24,111 bases of DNA, taken from the NCBI GenBank assembly GCA_017613855.1, contig JAGACY010000069.1, positions 1 to 24,111 of the forward strand, written 5' to 3'. The notes under the pieces are model-generated. The model did not search any database and was not told the origin of the DNA. It was given only the letters and a program-made list of their open reading frames with translations. This stretch comes from Pseudomonadota bacterium (GTDB lineage: Bacteria > Myxococcota > Bradymonadia > UBA4248). The number at the start of each line of letters is the position of its first letter. The stretch's first letter is position 1. Both the position numbers and the translations under genes were made by a program. Positions 14,176-23,149 of this stretch are shown here, one piece after another.

Positions 14176-14312
14176 TTGGCACACCTCACCCTTTCCAACG
14201 ATTACCGTTGTAAAAAAAGGCAAGCCAATGTGCCTGGCATATACAGCACTTCAGCATCAGATCCGCGTCCGGAGCTCTAACCCTGTAAGCCGCCCCTCGG
14301 CTGGCTGTATAT
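14176..14312. ncRNA. Candidate structured RNA (hairpin plus three-way junction)
   Basis: Two nested structures lie next to each other in gene-free DNA. First: GGCACA (14178-14183) pairs with TGTGCC (14229-14234), enclosing CCTTT/AAAGG and CAACG/CGTTG (14190-14220). Second: ATATACAGC (14239-14247) pairs with GCTGTATAT (14304-14312), a 9-bp closing stem around two inner hairpins, TCCG-CGTC-CGGA and AGCCG-CCCCT-CGGCT, giving a three-way junction of 74 nt. The strand cannot be decided because both strands fold. It matches none of the RNA families I compared from memory (tmRNA, RNase P, SRP, 6S, common riboswitches). It could be a cis-leader of ftsL on the minus strand or an independent RNA. Confidence 0.4.
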
Positions 14313-14370
14313 TATGTTGGGGTAAATGTCTGTTGTCAGGCAAATCCTGATAAATACATATATCACCTCC

Positions 14371-14720
14371 AAATAGGGATGCACAGGTCATGAAGGCTCA
14401 TTCCTTCAATAGGATGATGCCAGGGACAAAAGCATTGTTACATTTTTTTTTCATTTTTTTTTATCAACCCATTTAGACAGATATCATGCATTCTTTCCCG
14501 TTATAGATTCCATTCAATAATTAATTGGTTCTCGCCCAATGTATTCTAAGCACCTCCAAGGTGGTAAAATGTAGGTTTTAAAGTCAAAAAAAATGAAATG
14601 AATGAATGCATAAATGCGTTATTTGTCGGTTTACACTTTTGGGAATATGGAATAAAAAAAAGCAACGCGCTGATATGTTTACAGTGCACAAGTAGCACAG
14701 GCTAAAACCTGGGGAGTAAC
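14371..14720 (+). other. AT-rich leader region before the nucleotidase gene
   Basis: No gene. It contains a small hairpin, TGAAGG CTCATT CCTTCA (14391-14408), two long T runs (about 14442-14461), a hairpin CACCT CCA AGGTG and an A run near 14587. The upstream promoter of the gene at 14721 must lie here, but no convincing -35/-10 pair stands out. Confidence 0.4.
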
Positions 14721-17498
14721 ATGGGAACGACAAAAAAACTGATGGGTCTATGGGCCGTTCTGATGCTGGCATGTCATCTGTCTGCATGTACAACGGAAGT
14801 GGAAAGTGACGACATCGATTTTGAAAGCGGTATCCGATTGACCGTAATCCATACGGGCGACATTCACAGTCGACTTTTGCCTTATGATATGGATTTGATG
14901 GCAACCGACGAGCGCATTGGCATGACGCAGGCCAATGAGCCGTTTGGCGGAATCGCGCGTGCAGCAACGGTGATACGAAAGATACGTTCACAGGCACAGC
15001 ACAGCGTTCATGTCGATAGTGGCGACGTCTTTCAGGGTGCACCAATTTTCAATGAGTATAATGGTGAGGTAGAGATTTATGCCTTAAATTATTTAGGCAT
15101 GGATGCATTTATCATCGGCAACCACGAATTCGATCATGGCGTAGCCAACCTTTACGATAAACTCTCGAAAGCACAGTTTACGATTTTGGCAGCCAACTAT
15201 CAGTGGAAACCGACCCAGGGCAATGAATACCTCCCGCTCAAGGACGTTGCTCGTCCCTATACGATTTTGAATGCAAACGGCGTCAAAGTCGCAGTCATCG
15301 GCATGGCCAACTATTCGAGTATGTCCTCGAGTACTTACGGTGACAACAGCCTGGGTATTACGGTTCTCGAAAATGTTCAGCTGGTTCAGAGTTACATAGA
15401 CCTGCTAAGAAACGATGCCAATATTTTGACAATGGTCACCCACCTTGGCCTTGGTGAAGATGAAGATATCATCCGAAAGACAGTGGGTCTTGACGTTGTA
15501 TTTGGCGGCCATCTCCACGTCGTTCTCAATCCTCCCAAGATCATTCCCGATGCCTACATTGACATTAACGGCAATGAAGCCCCCAAGATGGTTCCGCTCG
15601 TGCACTCCGGTGCATTCATGAAATATGTCGGTCATTTTGAAGGTGTTTTCTATCCCGACTACACAGTCCGCACAGACCTATACCCAAATGGTGTTGAAAA
15701 ACGCCCATGGGACCTGACGCTTGTGAGTCACAAATACAAACCGATTCCCATCGAATCGAACATAGCCGACGATGCAGAGCTTGCTTTACTGCTTGCTCCC
15801 TATGAACGAGAGCTCGCACGACGCCTCAATTTGCGCCATATTGTCGGTTATGCTCCCCAAACACTGAAACGTTTTGGTTCGGGTGGTAAAGATTCTCCTC
15901 TCGGCAATTTCCTGGCCGATATGATGATTATGCGCCAGCGCGTTGAATCCGATTTTGGTGCCACCAACTCTCTGGGCATCCGAACAGACGTCAATCAGGG
16001 TCCAGTTACCAACGATCAGCTCTACAACGTATTCCCATTCCCCAATTCACTTGCATCCATGTTTCTTTCTGGTACCGAAGTCTGGTCATTACTCGACTTC
16101 AATACTTACCGTTCCATGAATCGTGGGTGCCAAAGCCAGATTCAGGTCGCTGGTGTTCGATATACCCTCGATTGTCATACGGCCAAACGCGTCGTCGATG
16201 ACTATCTTGATTTGGGCTACCTTTTCGAATACCAATACAGAACAGACGCCTTTAACGCCGTGTGCAAACGCATAACACCGCGTCCAAGTTACTGCGAGCT
16301 CACCTACGAAGATCCTGACAATCCGGACAACAATATTTATAATGTCCACTTTGCCAAAGATATTACGTTTGTTCGTGAGAGCTGCGAAACTGATGCGGAT
16401 TGTCCATTTGGTGAAGGCGATAAACAGATCTCTGTTTGCAAGGAAATCGAAGATACGGAGGTCGGTATTTATAAGGCATGCATCGAAAAAATGCAGCCCC
16501 AATGGTTCTATAAATTTGCAACCAACAACTACATGGCCCATGGTGGTTCCGGATTCTCAACGCTCAAGTACAACACGACCCAAAAAGATACCGGTGTTGC
16601 ACTTCGAGAAGTGCTCATCGACGGCATCGAAAAACAGACTTCATGCTATAACCGATGTCTTGATGATGTCGAAAAACATGTTGCAAACCAGTATCAGATT
16701 CAGCTCAATGCCTATCGTGCAGAACTCATCAACGCATATATGACTGAACACAACGTCTCAGAGTTGGATGAGGCAGCACATCAGCAGATTGAAGCTCAAG
16801 TGAGTGCGCGGGAAAATTCTCCTGATTTCCAAAACAAAAGAGACCTTGACATTGCAAAAAGCCAAGTGGAATTCAGTGAAAATCCCGGTTCCTGTAAACG
16901 TTTGCGCAATTGCAAAGCTGATACAACGGACTTCGAAATCCGTTGGTGCAAAGAGTTATATAAATACAGCGAGCAGGAAGTTTGTCTGGCCAACGCAGAC
17001 GATAAAAAAGATGGCTCGGGACCAAGCCGCTGTGCCGGCCTGAGCAAGAATTCCGAGTACGATACCTGTATCAAAGGCGCATACGCACAATACTGTGACA
17101 ACAAGTATTATGATGATGCAATTGAATCTTGTTACAAGGATGGCGAAAACGGTACACTGCCAGATCCCGATAATCCGGGCAAATTCGTAGCAGGTTCGAG
17201 ATGTACAGACAAATCAAAGACAAGCCTGTATCAGGCATGCGTCGAACTGTATCTGCCCAATCTCCCGCAATGCAAAGGGTTAAGTGAGATCAGTGAGTAC
17301 GACAACTGTGTTAAAACCGCATCCGCAACCGCTGAAAAAATCTGTGAATCCGTGGCATGCTTCATAGCAAGTACCGACGGACGTCAAAATTCCGTTCGTC
17401 CAAGAAATGAAAATCTCGAAGACGAAATCAATAGCTACAGCAACGGCCCAGCTATCATGGAAGCACTCCAGGAAGCAGGGTATGATGCCTGTTATTAA
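14721..17498 (+). CDS. 5'-nucleotidase/UshA-type metallophosphoesterase lipoprotein, 925 aa
   Basis: Predicted envelope enzyme that removes phosphate from nucleotides. The signal peptide ends in lipobox LSAC (Cys23). The metallophosphoesterase domain shows all metal-site motifs: GDIH (D47, H49), DSGDVFQG (D102), GNHEFDHG (N134, H135), VTHLG (H241) and GGHLH (H264, H266). The C-terminal nucleotidase domain follows, with GKDSPLGNFLAD, NSLGIRTDVNQGPVT and VFPFPNSL, and HGGSGF near residue 610. Between these last two a Cys-containing insertion of about 110 residues is present. The final 300 residues are extra compared with UshA (550 aa) and hold four copies of a short motif, C-x-x-[LK]-[SY]-x-x-S-x-Y-x-x-C or close (about 742-865). 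GGGGAG precedes the ATG by 4 bases. First gene of a group with the genes at 17517 and 19508. Substrate range cannot be read from sequence. Confidence 0.88.
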   Translation: MGTTKKLMGLWAVLMLACHLSACTTEVESDDIDFESGIRLTVIHTGDIHSRLLPYDMDLMATDERIGMTQANEPFGGIARAATVIRKIRSQAQHSVHVDSGDVFQGAPIFNEYNGEVEIYALNYLGMDAFIIGNHEFDHGVANLYDKLSKAQFTILAANYQWKPTQGNEYLPLKDVARPYTILNANGVKVAVIGMANYSSMSSSTYGDNSLGITVLENVQLVQSYIDLLRNDANILTMVTHLGLGEDEDIIRKTVGLDVVFGGHLHVVLNPPKIIPDAYIDINGNEAPKMVPLVHSGAFMKYVGHFEGVFYPDYTVRTDLYPNGVEKRPWDLTLVSHKYKPIPIESNIADDAELALLLAPYERELARRLNLRHIVGYAPQTLKRFGSGGKDSPLGNFLADMMIMRQRVESDFGATNSLGIRTDVNQGPVTNDQLYNVFPFPNSLASMFLSGTEVWSLLDFNTYRSMNRGCQSQIQVAGVRYTLDCHTAKRVVDDYLDLGYLFEYQYRTDAFNAVCKRITPRPSYCELTYEDPDNPDNNIYNVHFAKDITFVRESCETDADCPFGEGDKQISVCKEIEDTEVGIYKACIEKMQPQWFYKFATNNYMAHGGSGFSTLKYNTTQKDTGVALREVLIDGIEKQTSCYNRCLDDVEKHVANQYQIQLNAYRAELINAYMTEHNVSELDEAAHQQIEAQVSARENSPDFQNKRDLDIAKSQVEFSENPGSCKRLRNCKADTTDFEIRWCKELYKYSEQEVCLANADDKKDGSGPSRCAGLSKNSEYDTCIKGAYAQYCDNKYYDDAIESCYKDGENGTLPDPDNPGKFVAGSRCTDKSKTSLYQACVELYLPNLPQCKGLSEISEYDNCVKTASATAEKICESVACFIASTDGRQNSVRPRNENLEDEINSYSNGPAIMEALQEAGYDACY

Positions 17499-17516
17499 TA
17501 GGGGGAGGCGATTCAG

Positions 17517-19439
17517 ATGAAAAAAAGATTTGCTTTAAAATCCTGTTTTGCACTGGCAGCATGCTTTGCTTTTACCCCACTCCTGCTGAGCTGCACCGAA
17601 ACCAAAGAAAACCATTTTGAAGGTGTTCACGCCTTTAAAGTCACAGTCGTTCCCTATATAGGCGGATTTGGAACTGAAGCTAACCCGCTCAAGTATCCGA
17701 CTTCATTTGTCAATGCAGCAGGTGAATGCCCCGCCGGCGAAACATGCTTTAAGATGCGCCTGCAAGCACGTGCCGTCGGAATCGATGGAGAATTTCTTCC
17801 TGACTACAACGACACCGTCTCAATCAATGCCGTACCGGGAAAACTCGATATTGACCATGTGACATTCCAAAACGGCATTGCAGGGGAATATATTGAAAAT
17901 GAAGATGGCACCGTAACATTTTCAGAAGGTATAGACATCCAATTGCGCTACGCCTATGGGCCAACTCGGATTTGGGTCGAAGACGTCGATCAAAAACCAG
18001 TCTTAAGTATGCCAGGAATGGTCTGCCCCAATGACCGTTATTCCGCAGATAGACGCAAATGTGAGCCTTCACTGGCAACCGGTGTCAGCCAGGAATATAC
18101 GTTTGAGCAGCAAACCATCAAAATGATTCAATACAACCCGGATCAACTTGATGGTGATTCACCGCTCCTTCGCGAATATGGTCAAATCAAAGCTCAAAAA
18201 GGTCATGATCTCGTCGTAACAAATGTCGTTTCTACCGGTTTTTATCTGACCGATCTCGGTGATGATGATTACAACTCCATCTTCATCTTCACCTATTCAC
18301 AGCCAGGCCGCGTAGAAATTGGTGACCGTGTTTGTGAAGTATCCGGCGGTATTGCTGAATTTACAGGCATGACACAACTCCAGTTCCCGTCCTGGGGCAT
18401 CCAAAACAAAGAACGTTCAACCGCCGAAGATACGGATCCCGCTCCCGAAGATGGCGAACAAGGCGTCGGTACCTGTATCGACAAAGAGACTGGAGAAGTC
18501 CGTGACTGTACGCCCGAAGAACTCGAGGCCATGAACGCCATTGTTGACTGTTCCGATGTCTACTATGATCATGTTCTCACAAAAGAAGAAAAGAAGACTT
18601 TTGCCTATGTGGCACCGCCGGCACCAAGAGTACTTACAGCCGATATCCTTAAACTGAATGAACTCTCAGCCTCAACGGGCAAAGTAGGCTATGATGGGTC
18701 TTCTGTCAGAACTCATCCAACTCAAACCAATGCCCTCGAAAAACTCGAAGGCTCCGTCATTACAATTGAAAATATTCGTTTATCTACCGAATTCATTAAT
18801 TGCGATGACAATGGCAACGGAAAAATTGAATCCAATTCAGAGGAATCTGACTGCCGTACAGCTTGTTCCAACAACTCTAAACGCTGCACAGAATTATCCA
18901 ATCTCGACAGCTATGATCAATGGAAAGCCTGGACGATTGAAAAGAATCCGGATGGCAGCATTTCGGATACCACAGGTGCAGAAGTGTCTGTATCAAGTTC
19001 CTCACTCATTTCTGGGTTTGATATTACAAAAGGATGTGTCACTTGGGATGATTTGACGACAGGAAGAAGGATGATGCGCTGTCCGCAAAGACACCTCCTC
19101 CGTCTCACTGGCAACTTAAAACAAATCCTCCCAGGCTGTTCCGGTACTGCTCTGTGCTTTGCCTCCAAATGGCGTCCCGCTATGGTTATGACCGTCATCG
19201 AACCACGCATAAAAACGGACCTCATTATGGACGAAGAATTCAATGCCAAGGCAGAAATAGAATTTGCCAATTGCTACGCGGATGACCGTCAGTATGGATG
19301 CTGGGAAACCTGCAAAGCCGACGGCGGCGTTTGTACATGCGAGGCATTCGAAAAGTATCGTAAAACCCATAATACAGACAAGAACAACAAACCACTTGAT
19401 CCATCGCTGCTTCGATGCCGCGAAAACTACAACAACTAA
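17517..19439 (+). CDS. Lipoprotein with two OB-fold-like domains, 640 aa
   Basis: Predicted lipoprotein (lipobox LLSC, Cys26) with no recognised enzyme domain. Residues about 225-295 (GHDLVVTNVVSTGFYLTDLG, then FIFTYSQP, VEIGDRV, EFTGMTQL) look like the OB-fold that accompanies ExeM/NucH-type extracellular nucleases. A second similar segment covers about residues 410-560 (LEGSVITIENIRL, then WTIEKNPDG, LLRLTGNL, MTVIEPR), interrupted by a Cys-flanked Asp/Asn/Gly loop resembling a calcium site. The nuclease catalytic domain itself is absent. It starts 18 bp after the nucleotidase stop with GGGGGAGG upstream, so the two are co-transcribed. A role in holding nucleic acid or nucleotides for the neighbouring nucleotidase is possible but inferred only from fold resemblance and context. 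Confidence 0.75.
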   Translation: MKKRFALKSCFALAACFAFTPLLLSCTETKENHFEGVHAFKVTVVPYIGGFGTEANPLKYPTSFVNAAGECPAGETCFKMRLQARAVGIDGEFLPDYNDTVSINAVPGKLDIDHVTFQNGIAGEYIENEDGTVTFSEGIDIQLRYAYGPTRIWVEDVDQKPVLSMPGMVCPNDRYSADRRKCEPSLATGVSQEYTFEQQTIKMIQYNPDQLDGDSPLLREYGQIKAQKGHDLVVTNVVSTGFYLTDLGDDDYNSIFIFTYSQPGRVEIGDRVCEVSGGIAEFTGMTQLQFPSWGIQNKERSTAEDTDPAPEDGEQGVGTCIDKETGEVRDCTPEELEAMNAIVDCSDVYYDHVLTKEEKKTFAYVAPPAPRVLTADILKLNELSASTGKVGYDGSSVRTHPTQTNALEKLEGSVITIENIRLSTEFINCDDNGNGKIESNSEESDCRTACSNNSKRCTELSNLDSYDQWKAWTIEKNPDGSISDTTGAEVSVSSSSLISGFDITKGCVTWDDLTTGRRMMRCPQRHLLRLTGNLKQILPGCSGTALCFASKWRPAMVMTVIEPRIKTDLIMDEEFNAKAEIEFANCYADDRQYGCWETCKADGGVCTCEAFEKYRKTHNTDKNNKPLDPSLLRCRENYNN

Positions 19440-19507
19440 GTTACTGAGTTTTAAACTTTAATTATATTCGGGTTCTTTCTTTTCCCGTCATCTTAGGAGA
19501 AGCATTC

Positions 19508-21133
19508 ATGCAGTCGAGATTCTCTCATTCTAATCACAAAGGCTTTAATGGCGTTCGTACAGTAATGGCTTGTGTTCTGGCCTCTGTCCTAGCTGCTCCT
19601 GTCGCAACAGCAGGTGATTTTGTCGATACACGCCTGAGCTTCGTCTTCAGCGATGACAACCTCCTGTCTGATCCAGGTGAATCTCTTATCAACAGCCCCG
19701 AAATCGACTTCGGTGCCCGTAAAGGCGTTTTCTATCCTTTCGAAAACCTCAACAGCCAGGACAACGGTGATGAAACCCTCACACACCTCGTAATTTACAA
19801 GGAAATGCCCGGCTTTATCGATAATTTGACCACGGATGCTGCCTTCGTTGCCCGTCTCGGTGTACTCACCGAACCCGAAAATGGATTCAGCGCTGGAGAT
19901 ATCAAACTTCGTGATGCCGGCTCCTACTTAAGAGCACGATATTCATTCACCGATACCGAAAAAGACGACAAAGGCCATACAAAAGATTCCGGCCGTCAGC
20001 TCGAATTCACATTCTTCCCCACAAACGCAGACCGTTTCCGTGCCGGTTATACCTATGACCTCTCATGGGGCGGCAATAAAATCTTTACCCAGCAAAAATC
20101 ACAATTTGCTACACCGGGTATGAGACTGCGCTTCGATTGGGATGGCTTCTATTTGCTCGCAGGTGCTAAATCTACCCGTCAGCTCATTCTTACCGAAGAT
20201 AAGACCGATGTGGCCAACCGCGAACTCGGTGCATTCTGGGGCGGTATCTTCGGACTCGGCTATATCGGACACATGTTTGGTATCGAAACCAATGGTGCCA
20301 TCTTTGATGCTGGCCACAACCCCAAACAAGGCGTCCAGGGCAAAAAAGTCGTTTCGGGCGGCGTTTCCGCACGTCTGAGCGCTGTCTCAGATGGATTCAA
20401 ACCCGAAAGTTCCATCGACTATCGCCTCTATCGGAACAATGACGACGCTTTTGAAGCTTCCAACTATTTCCTGCGTAAACCCTCCAACTACGAGCAATTC
20501 ACATGGCGTGCATCCGTCGAAGGAAACTGGTTGACACAGGTTCTCGGTGACTCTGACAAAATCGGCTCCACCAAACGAATTGACGCATTCGCCGGTGCTT
20601 TCCGCGCCGATATGTATGTTGGAAAACTCGCCATTAATCTCGACCTCGTCTACAGAGATCTCTACTTCATTCTCTTCAACGTACCTGGCCTCGATCCTTA
20701 CATGACACTCCCCGGCGGTTCTTCCAGCGAAGGCGAATTACTCGCTGCTGTCAAAGGTGAGTATTGGTTCGAATCCACAAACCTTTTACCCTCGATTCAA
20801 TTCGGCATTCAAAAACCTGCTTCTTACCGCGGACGTATCAGCGAAACACTCAATGCTTCCGAACTCACCGGCGGTATGCAGACCGTTGCTGTCATGGATT
20901 CCAGTACCATCATTGCTTTCCCATCCGGACATAAACCGGAACCCGTATACTCCATCAAACTCGCCCTGCGTTGGGATCTCTCCGATATGATGAGCCTCAT
21001 CGGACAGATCAACTACAACTACGATCGCAACCAATTGGGACGCAGAAAAGATACCGTCGATTATACCGCAGAATACTACATGCGCGACCCACACGTTTTG
21101 GGCCTCGGTATTTTCGCTCAGGCTAGATTCTAG
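19508..21133 (+). CDS. Outer-membrane porin-like beta-barrel protein, 541 aa
   Basis: Exported barrel protein. A signal peptide (about residues 15-35) ends at ATA-GD. The rest alternates amphipathic strands and Gly/Asp-rich turns (for example FYLLAGAKSTRQLIL, GGIFGLGYIGHMFGIETNGAIFDAG) and the protein ends in FAQARF, the aromatic C-terminus typical of BAM substrates. The length suits a barrel of 16-18 or more strands. No specific porin family was recognised. AGGAG lies 8 bases before the ATG. It follows the OB-fold lipoprotein gene by 68 bp and is followed by a double hairpin, so it is probably the last gene of this transcript. The barrel may pass the nucleoside products of the neighbouring enzyme, which is inference from gene order. 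Confidence 0.8.
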   Translation: MQSRFSHSNHKGFNGVRTVMACVLASVLAAPVATAGDFVDTRLSFVFSDDNLLSDPGESLINSPEIDFGARKGVFYPFENLNSQDNGDETLTHLVIYKEMPGFIDNLTTDAAFVARLGVLTEPENGFSAGDIKLRDAGSYLRARYSFTDTEKDDKGHTKDSGRQLEFTFFPTNADRFRAGYTYDLSWGGNKIFTQQKSQFATPGMRLRFDWDGFYLLAGAKSTRQLILTEDKTDVANRELGAFWGGIFGLGYIGHMFGIETNGAIFDAGHNPKQGVQGKKVVSGGVSARLSAVSDGFKPESSIDYRLYRNNDDAFEASNYFLRKPSNYEQFTWRASVEGNWLTQVLGDSDKIGSTKRIDAFAGAFRADMYVGKLAINLDLVYRDLYFILFNVPGLDPYMTLPGGSSSEGELLAAVKGEYWFESTNLLPSIQFGIQKPASYRGRISETLNASELTGGMQTVAVMDSSTIIAFPSGHKPEPVYSIKLALRWDLSDMMSLIGQINYNYDRNQLGRRKDTVDYTAEYYMRDPHVLGLGIFAQARF

Positions 21134-21156
21134 TTCCGTTTTGCGGTAAACTATTC

Positions 21157-21207
21157 GGCGCCTTTCGAAGGCGCCACTCCAGGCGCGACTTCATTCGCGC
21201 CTCTTTT
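21157..21207 (+). terminator. Double-hairpin terminator after the porin-like gene
   Basis: Hairpin one is GGCGCCTT TCG AAGGCGCC (21157-21175). Hairpin two is AGGCGCGA CTTCAT TCGCGCCT (21181-21202), followed by CTTTT. Both stems are perfect at 8 bp. The T-run is short, so some read-through into the transporter gene 14 bp later is possible. Confidence 0.75.
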
Positions 21208-21220
21208 GTACTAGGTTCAA

Positions 21221-23149
21221 GTGATTCGGGATTCTCGGTTTTTTAATATCCGCCAGGGGGAATTGTTTCCCTTACTCATGGCGGCTTTGGGAACTTTTTC
21301 ATCCATCGCAAGCGTCGTACTGGGCAGAACGCTGAGTGATGCGGTTTTGTTGTCTGCAAAACCTGCCATCAATGTCGCGAATTTCTTCATCTTCTCAAGC
21401 GTCGCATTGATGGCGGTTTCACTCGTTTATTTTCAATTACTGCGCCTGGTTTCTGCTACAAAACTTAACGTTTCTAGTTTATTACTCTCTGCTTTAAGCA
21501 TCTTCTTTTTTCAATCACTTAATCTCGAATCACCAAGCATCATCTTTGCCTATTCCATCTTCCTCATTACCGCACCTGCCCTCGGTAATATCATCGTATG
21601 GAATGCCATCGGCGATGCTTTTAATGCACGTCAGGGCCGAAGACTTTTCAATCTCGTCAGTGCTGCATCCACATTAGGTGGTATTGCCTCCGGATGTATC
21701 ATCCCCGGACTCGTCAAATGGTTCGGAATGCCGGCTCTCCCTGTCGCCGATATCTCCAGTTTCATTCTGATGGCAATTCCCGTCATCGTTTTAAGACAGT
21801 ATCGTCGATCCGAAAAAACACAGTTTTCAGCCACAAGCGAGTCCAAAAGGACACTCAAGGAAGATTTTATTTATGCAGTACGCGACATTGCCAGCTCACC
21901 ACTGCTCAAAAATCTTTCCCTCATTTTTTTCTTTACCGCTCTGGCAACCAACATTATCGATTTTGTTCTCAAATATTATTTGCAGACGAATTACGATAAA
22001 GAAGGTATCGCCATCTTTTACGGGCATTTTAATGCCGCCTCCAATACCTTTAATCTCATCGTCCAGCTCACACTCCTTTCACAGTTCCTGACGCGATTCA
22101 AAACAAGAACACTGTTTGCAATCACACCACTCGTACTCTTGTTTTTCTCATTCCCATTCTGTTTTATTTACAACGCAATCTGCGTCGTTGCACTCAGGTT
22201 TATGGATGTTGCACTCAGGTTCACCATCCAGGACTCCGCAAGGGAAATTGCAATCTCTTCACTGCCAAGACTCCTCAGAAACCGATCAAAAGTCGTTTTC
22301 AAAGGTTTTATGAACCCTCTGGGCGGCATTTGCGCAGGATGTCTTCTCAATTTTCTCGCACCGATTCTCGGAGCACAATATACCCCACTCCTGCTCATCC
22401 CCGTGAGCGGACTTACACTCTTCTTTGTCAGAGACCTCAACCGGTATTCTGCATACCATCTCTATAAACAACTGACCAACGAACCGGAATCGCTAAAAAC
22501 AGCCCTTACCGGACCCGCAGCAGAACCAGCCCCACAGAAGAAGTCAATTCAATACGATACCAATATGCTGCTCGACGATAACCCTAAAGTTCGCGAAGCA
22601 ACTTTGGATGCCGTCTTGCTCGATAATACACAGGACATTCAGATTCACAGCGATATTCGAAGATGCGCGCTCGATTTGGTCGAACATGAAGCCAAACTTT
22701 GCCAGGCCTGCCTGCTTCTCGAACAGGCAATCTGTGAACAGGAAGCAGAAACACATCCTAAGAATCTCGAAAATGATATCCAAACTATATATGAAAAAGC
22801 TTTCTATCGAATGTTCAAAGGTCTGATGGCGCTTTATCGCCGTGATATGATTCAGACGATCTTCCAGTCCCTGGCCGCATCGAGAGCATCTACACGAGCA
22901 CAGGCCATAGAACTCCTCCAGCTCACACTCACCAACTGCCCCTATGCCAAAACTATCCTTATTCTGTGCGATGATTTTAATCGAGATGAAAAAGTCACAC
23001 GACTCGACGACATAGCTCATATCACTATTGAAGATGCACTCTCTATCCTCGAAACTGAAAATGATCGCGCAATTGCCAAATTGATTTCCAAAATTTCCAA
23101 TGCATTAAACATCTCTGAGTCAAACGAGGAGAATGAATATGATAGATGA
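21221..23149 (+). CDS. Tlc-type (nucleotide exchange) transporter with HEAT-like C-terminal domain, 642 aa
   Basis: Polytopic inner-membrane protein. The N-terminus, FNIRQGELFPLLMAALGTF...RTLSDAVLL, fits the opening of the Tlc/Npt ATP:ADP-translocase-like families, where a Gly-Glu pair precedes the first helix and an R-x-x-x-D-A-x-x-L stretch follows it. About 10-12 hydrophobic helices occupy the first 415 residues. The last 220 residues are soluble and helical, beginning with a HEAT-like DDNPKVREATLDAVL. Related bacterial proteins also carry HEAT tails. The start is GTG at 21221 with only a weak AGG upstream; the ATG at 21278 would delete the conserved N-terminus. The 3' end overlaps the FHA gene by 11 bp. 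Transport of nucleotides is a family-level guess; the substrate could differ. Confidence 0.7.
   Translation: MIRDSRFFNIRQGELFPLLMAALGTFSSIASVVLGRTLSDAVLLSAKPAINVANFFIFSSVALMAVSLVYFQLLRLVSATKLNVSSLLLSALSIFFFQSLNLESPSIIFAYSIFLITAPALGNIIVWNAIGDAFNARQGRRLFNLVSAASTLGGIASGCIIPGLVKWFGMPALPVADISSFILMAIPVIVLRQYRRSEKTQFSATSESKRTLKEDFIYAVRDIASSPLLKNLSLIFFFTALATNIIDFVLKYYLQTNYDKEGIAIFYGHFNAASNTFNLIVQLTLLSQFLTRFKTRTLFAITPLVLLFFSFPFCFIYNAICVVALRFMDVALRFTIQDSAREIAISSLPRLLRNRSKVVFKGFMNPLGGICAGCLLNFLAPILGAQYTPLLLIPVSGLTLFFVRDLNRYSAYHLYKQLTNEPESLKTALTGPAAEPAPQKKSIQYDTNMLLDDNPKVREATLDAVLLDNTQDIQIHSDIRRCALDLVEHEAKLCQACLLLEQAICEQEAETHPKNLENDIQTIYEKAFYRMFKGLMALYRRDMIQTIFQSLAASRASTRAQAIELLQLTLTNCPYAKTILILCDDFNRDEKVTRLDDIAHITIEDALSILETENDRAIAKLISKISNALNISESNEENEYDR

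Noticed and set aside
14239..14312. tRNA or tRNA-like gene
   Set aside because: No T-arm TTCGA-type sequence, no anticodon arm of the right size, and no acceptor stem with the correct spacing on either strand.
14362..14370. Remnant of a 16S rRNA 3' end (ATCACCTCC)
   Set aside because: Only nine bases match and the flanking rRNA sequence is absent.
14584..15045. Minus-strand frame of 153 codons overlapping the start of the nucleotidase gene
   Set aside because: It opposes the signal peptide and metal-site motifs of a clear gene and has no ribosome site or recognisable domain.
21157..21207. The two hairpins after the porin-like gene as members of the bulged hairpin family
   Set aside because: They have perfect stems without the C|TA...TA-C junction or bulge, and the second is followed by T residues, so they are a terminator.
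22544..23020. Minus-strand frame of 158 codons opposite the transporter tail
   Set aside because: It lies within the continuous plus-strand transporter frame that overlaps the next gene, and it has no ribosome site.
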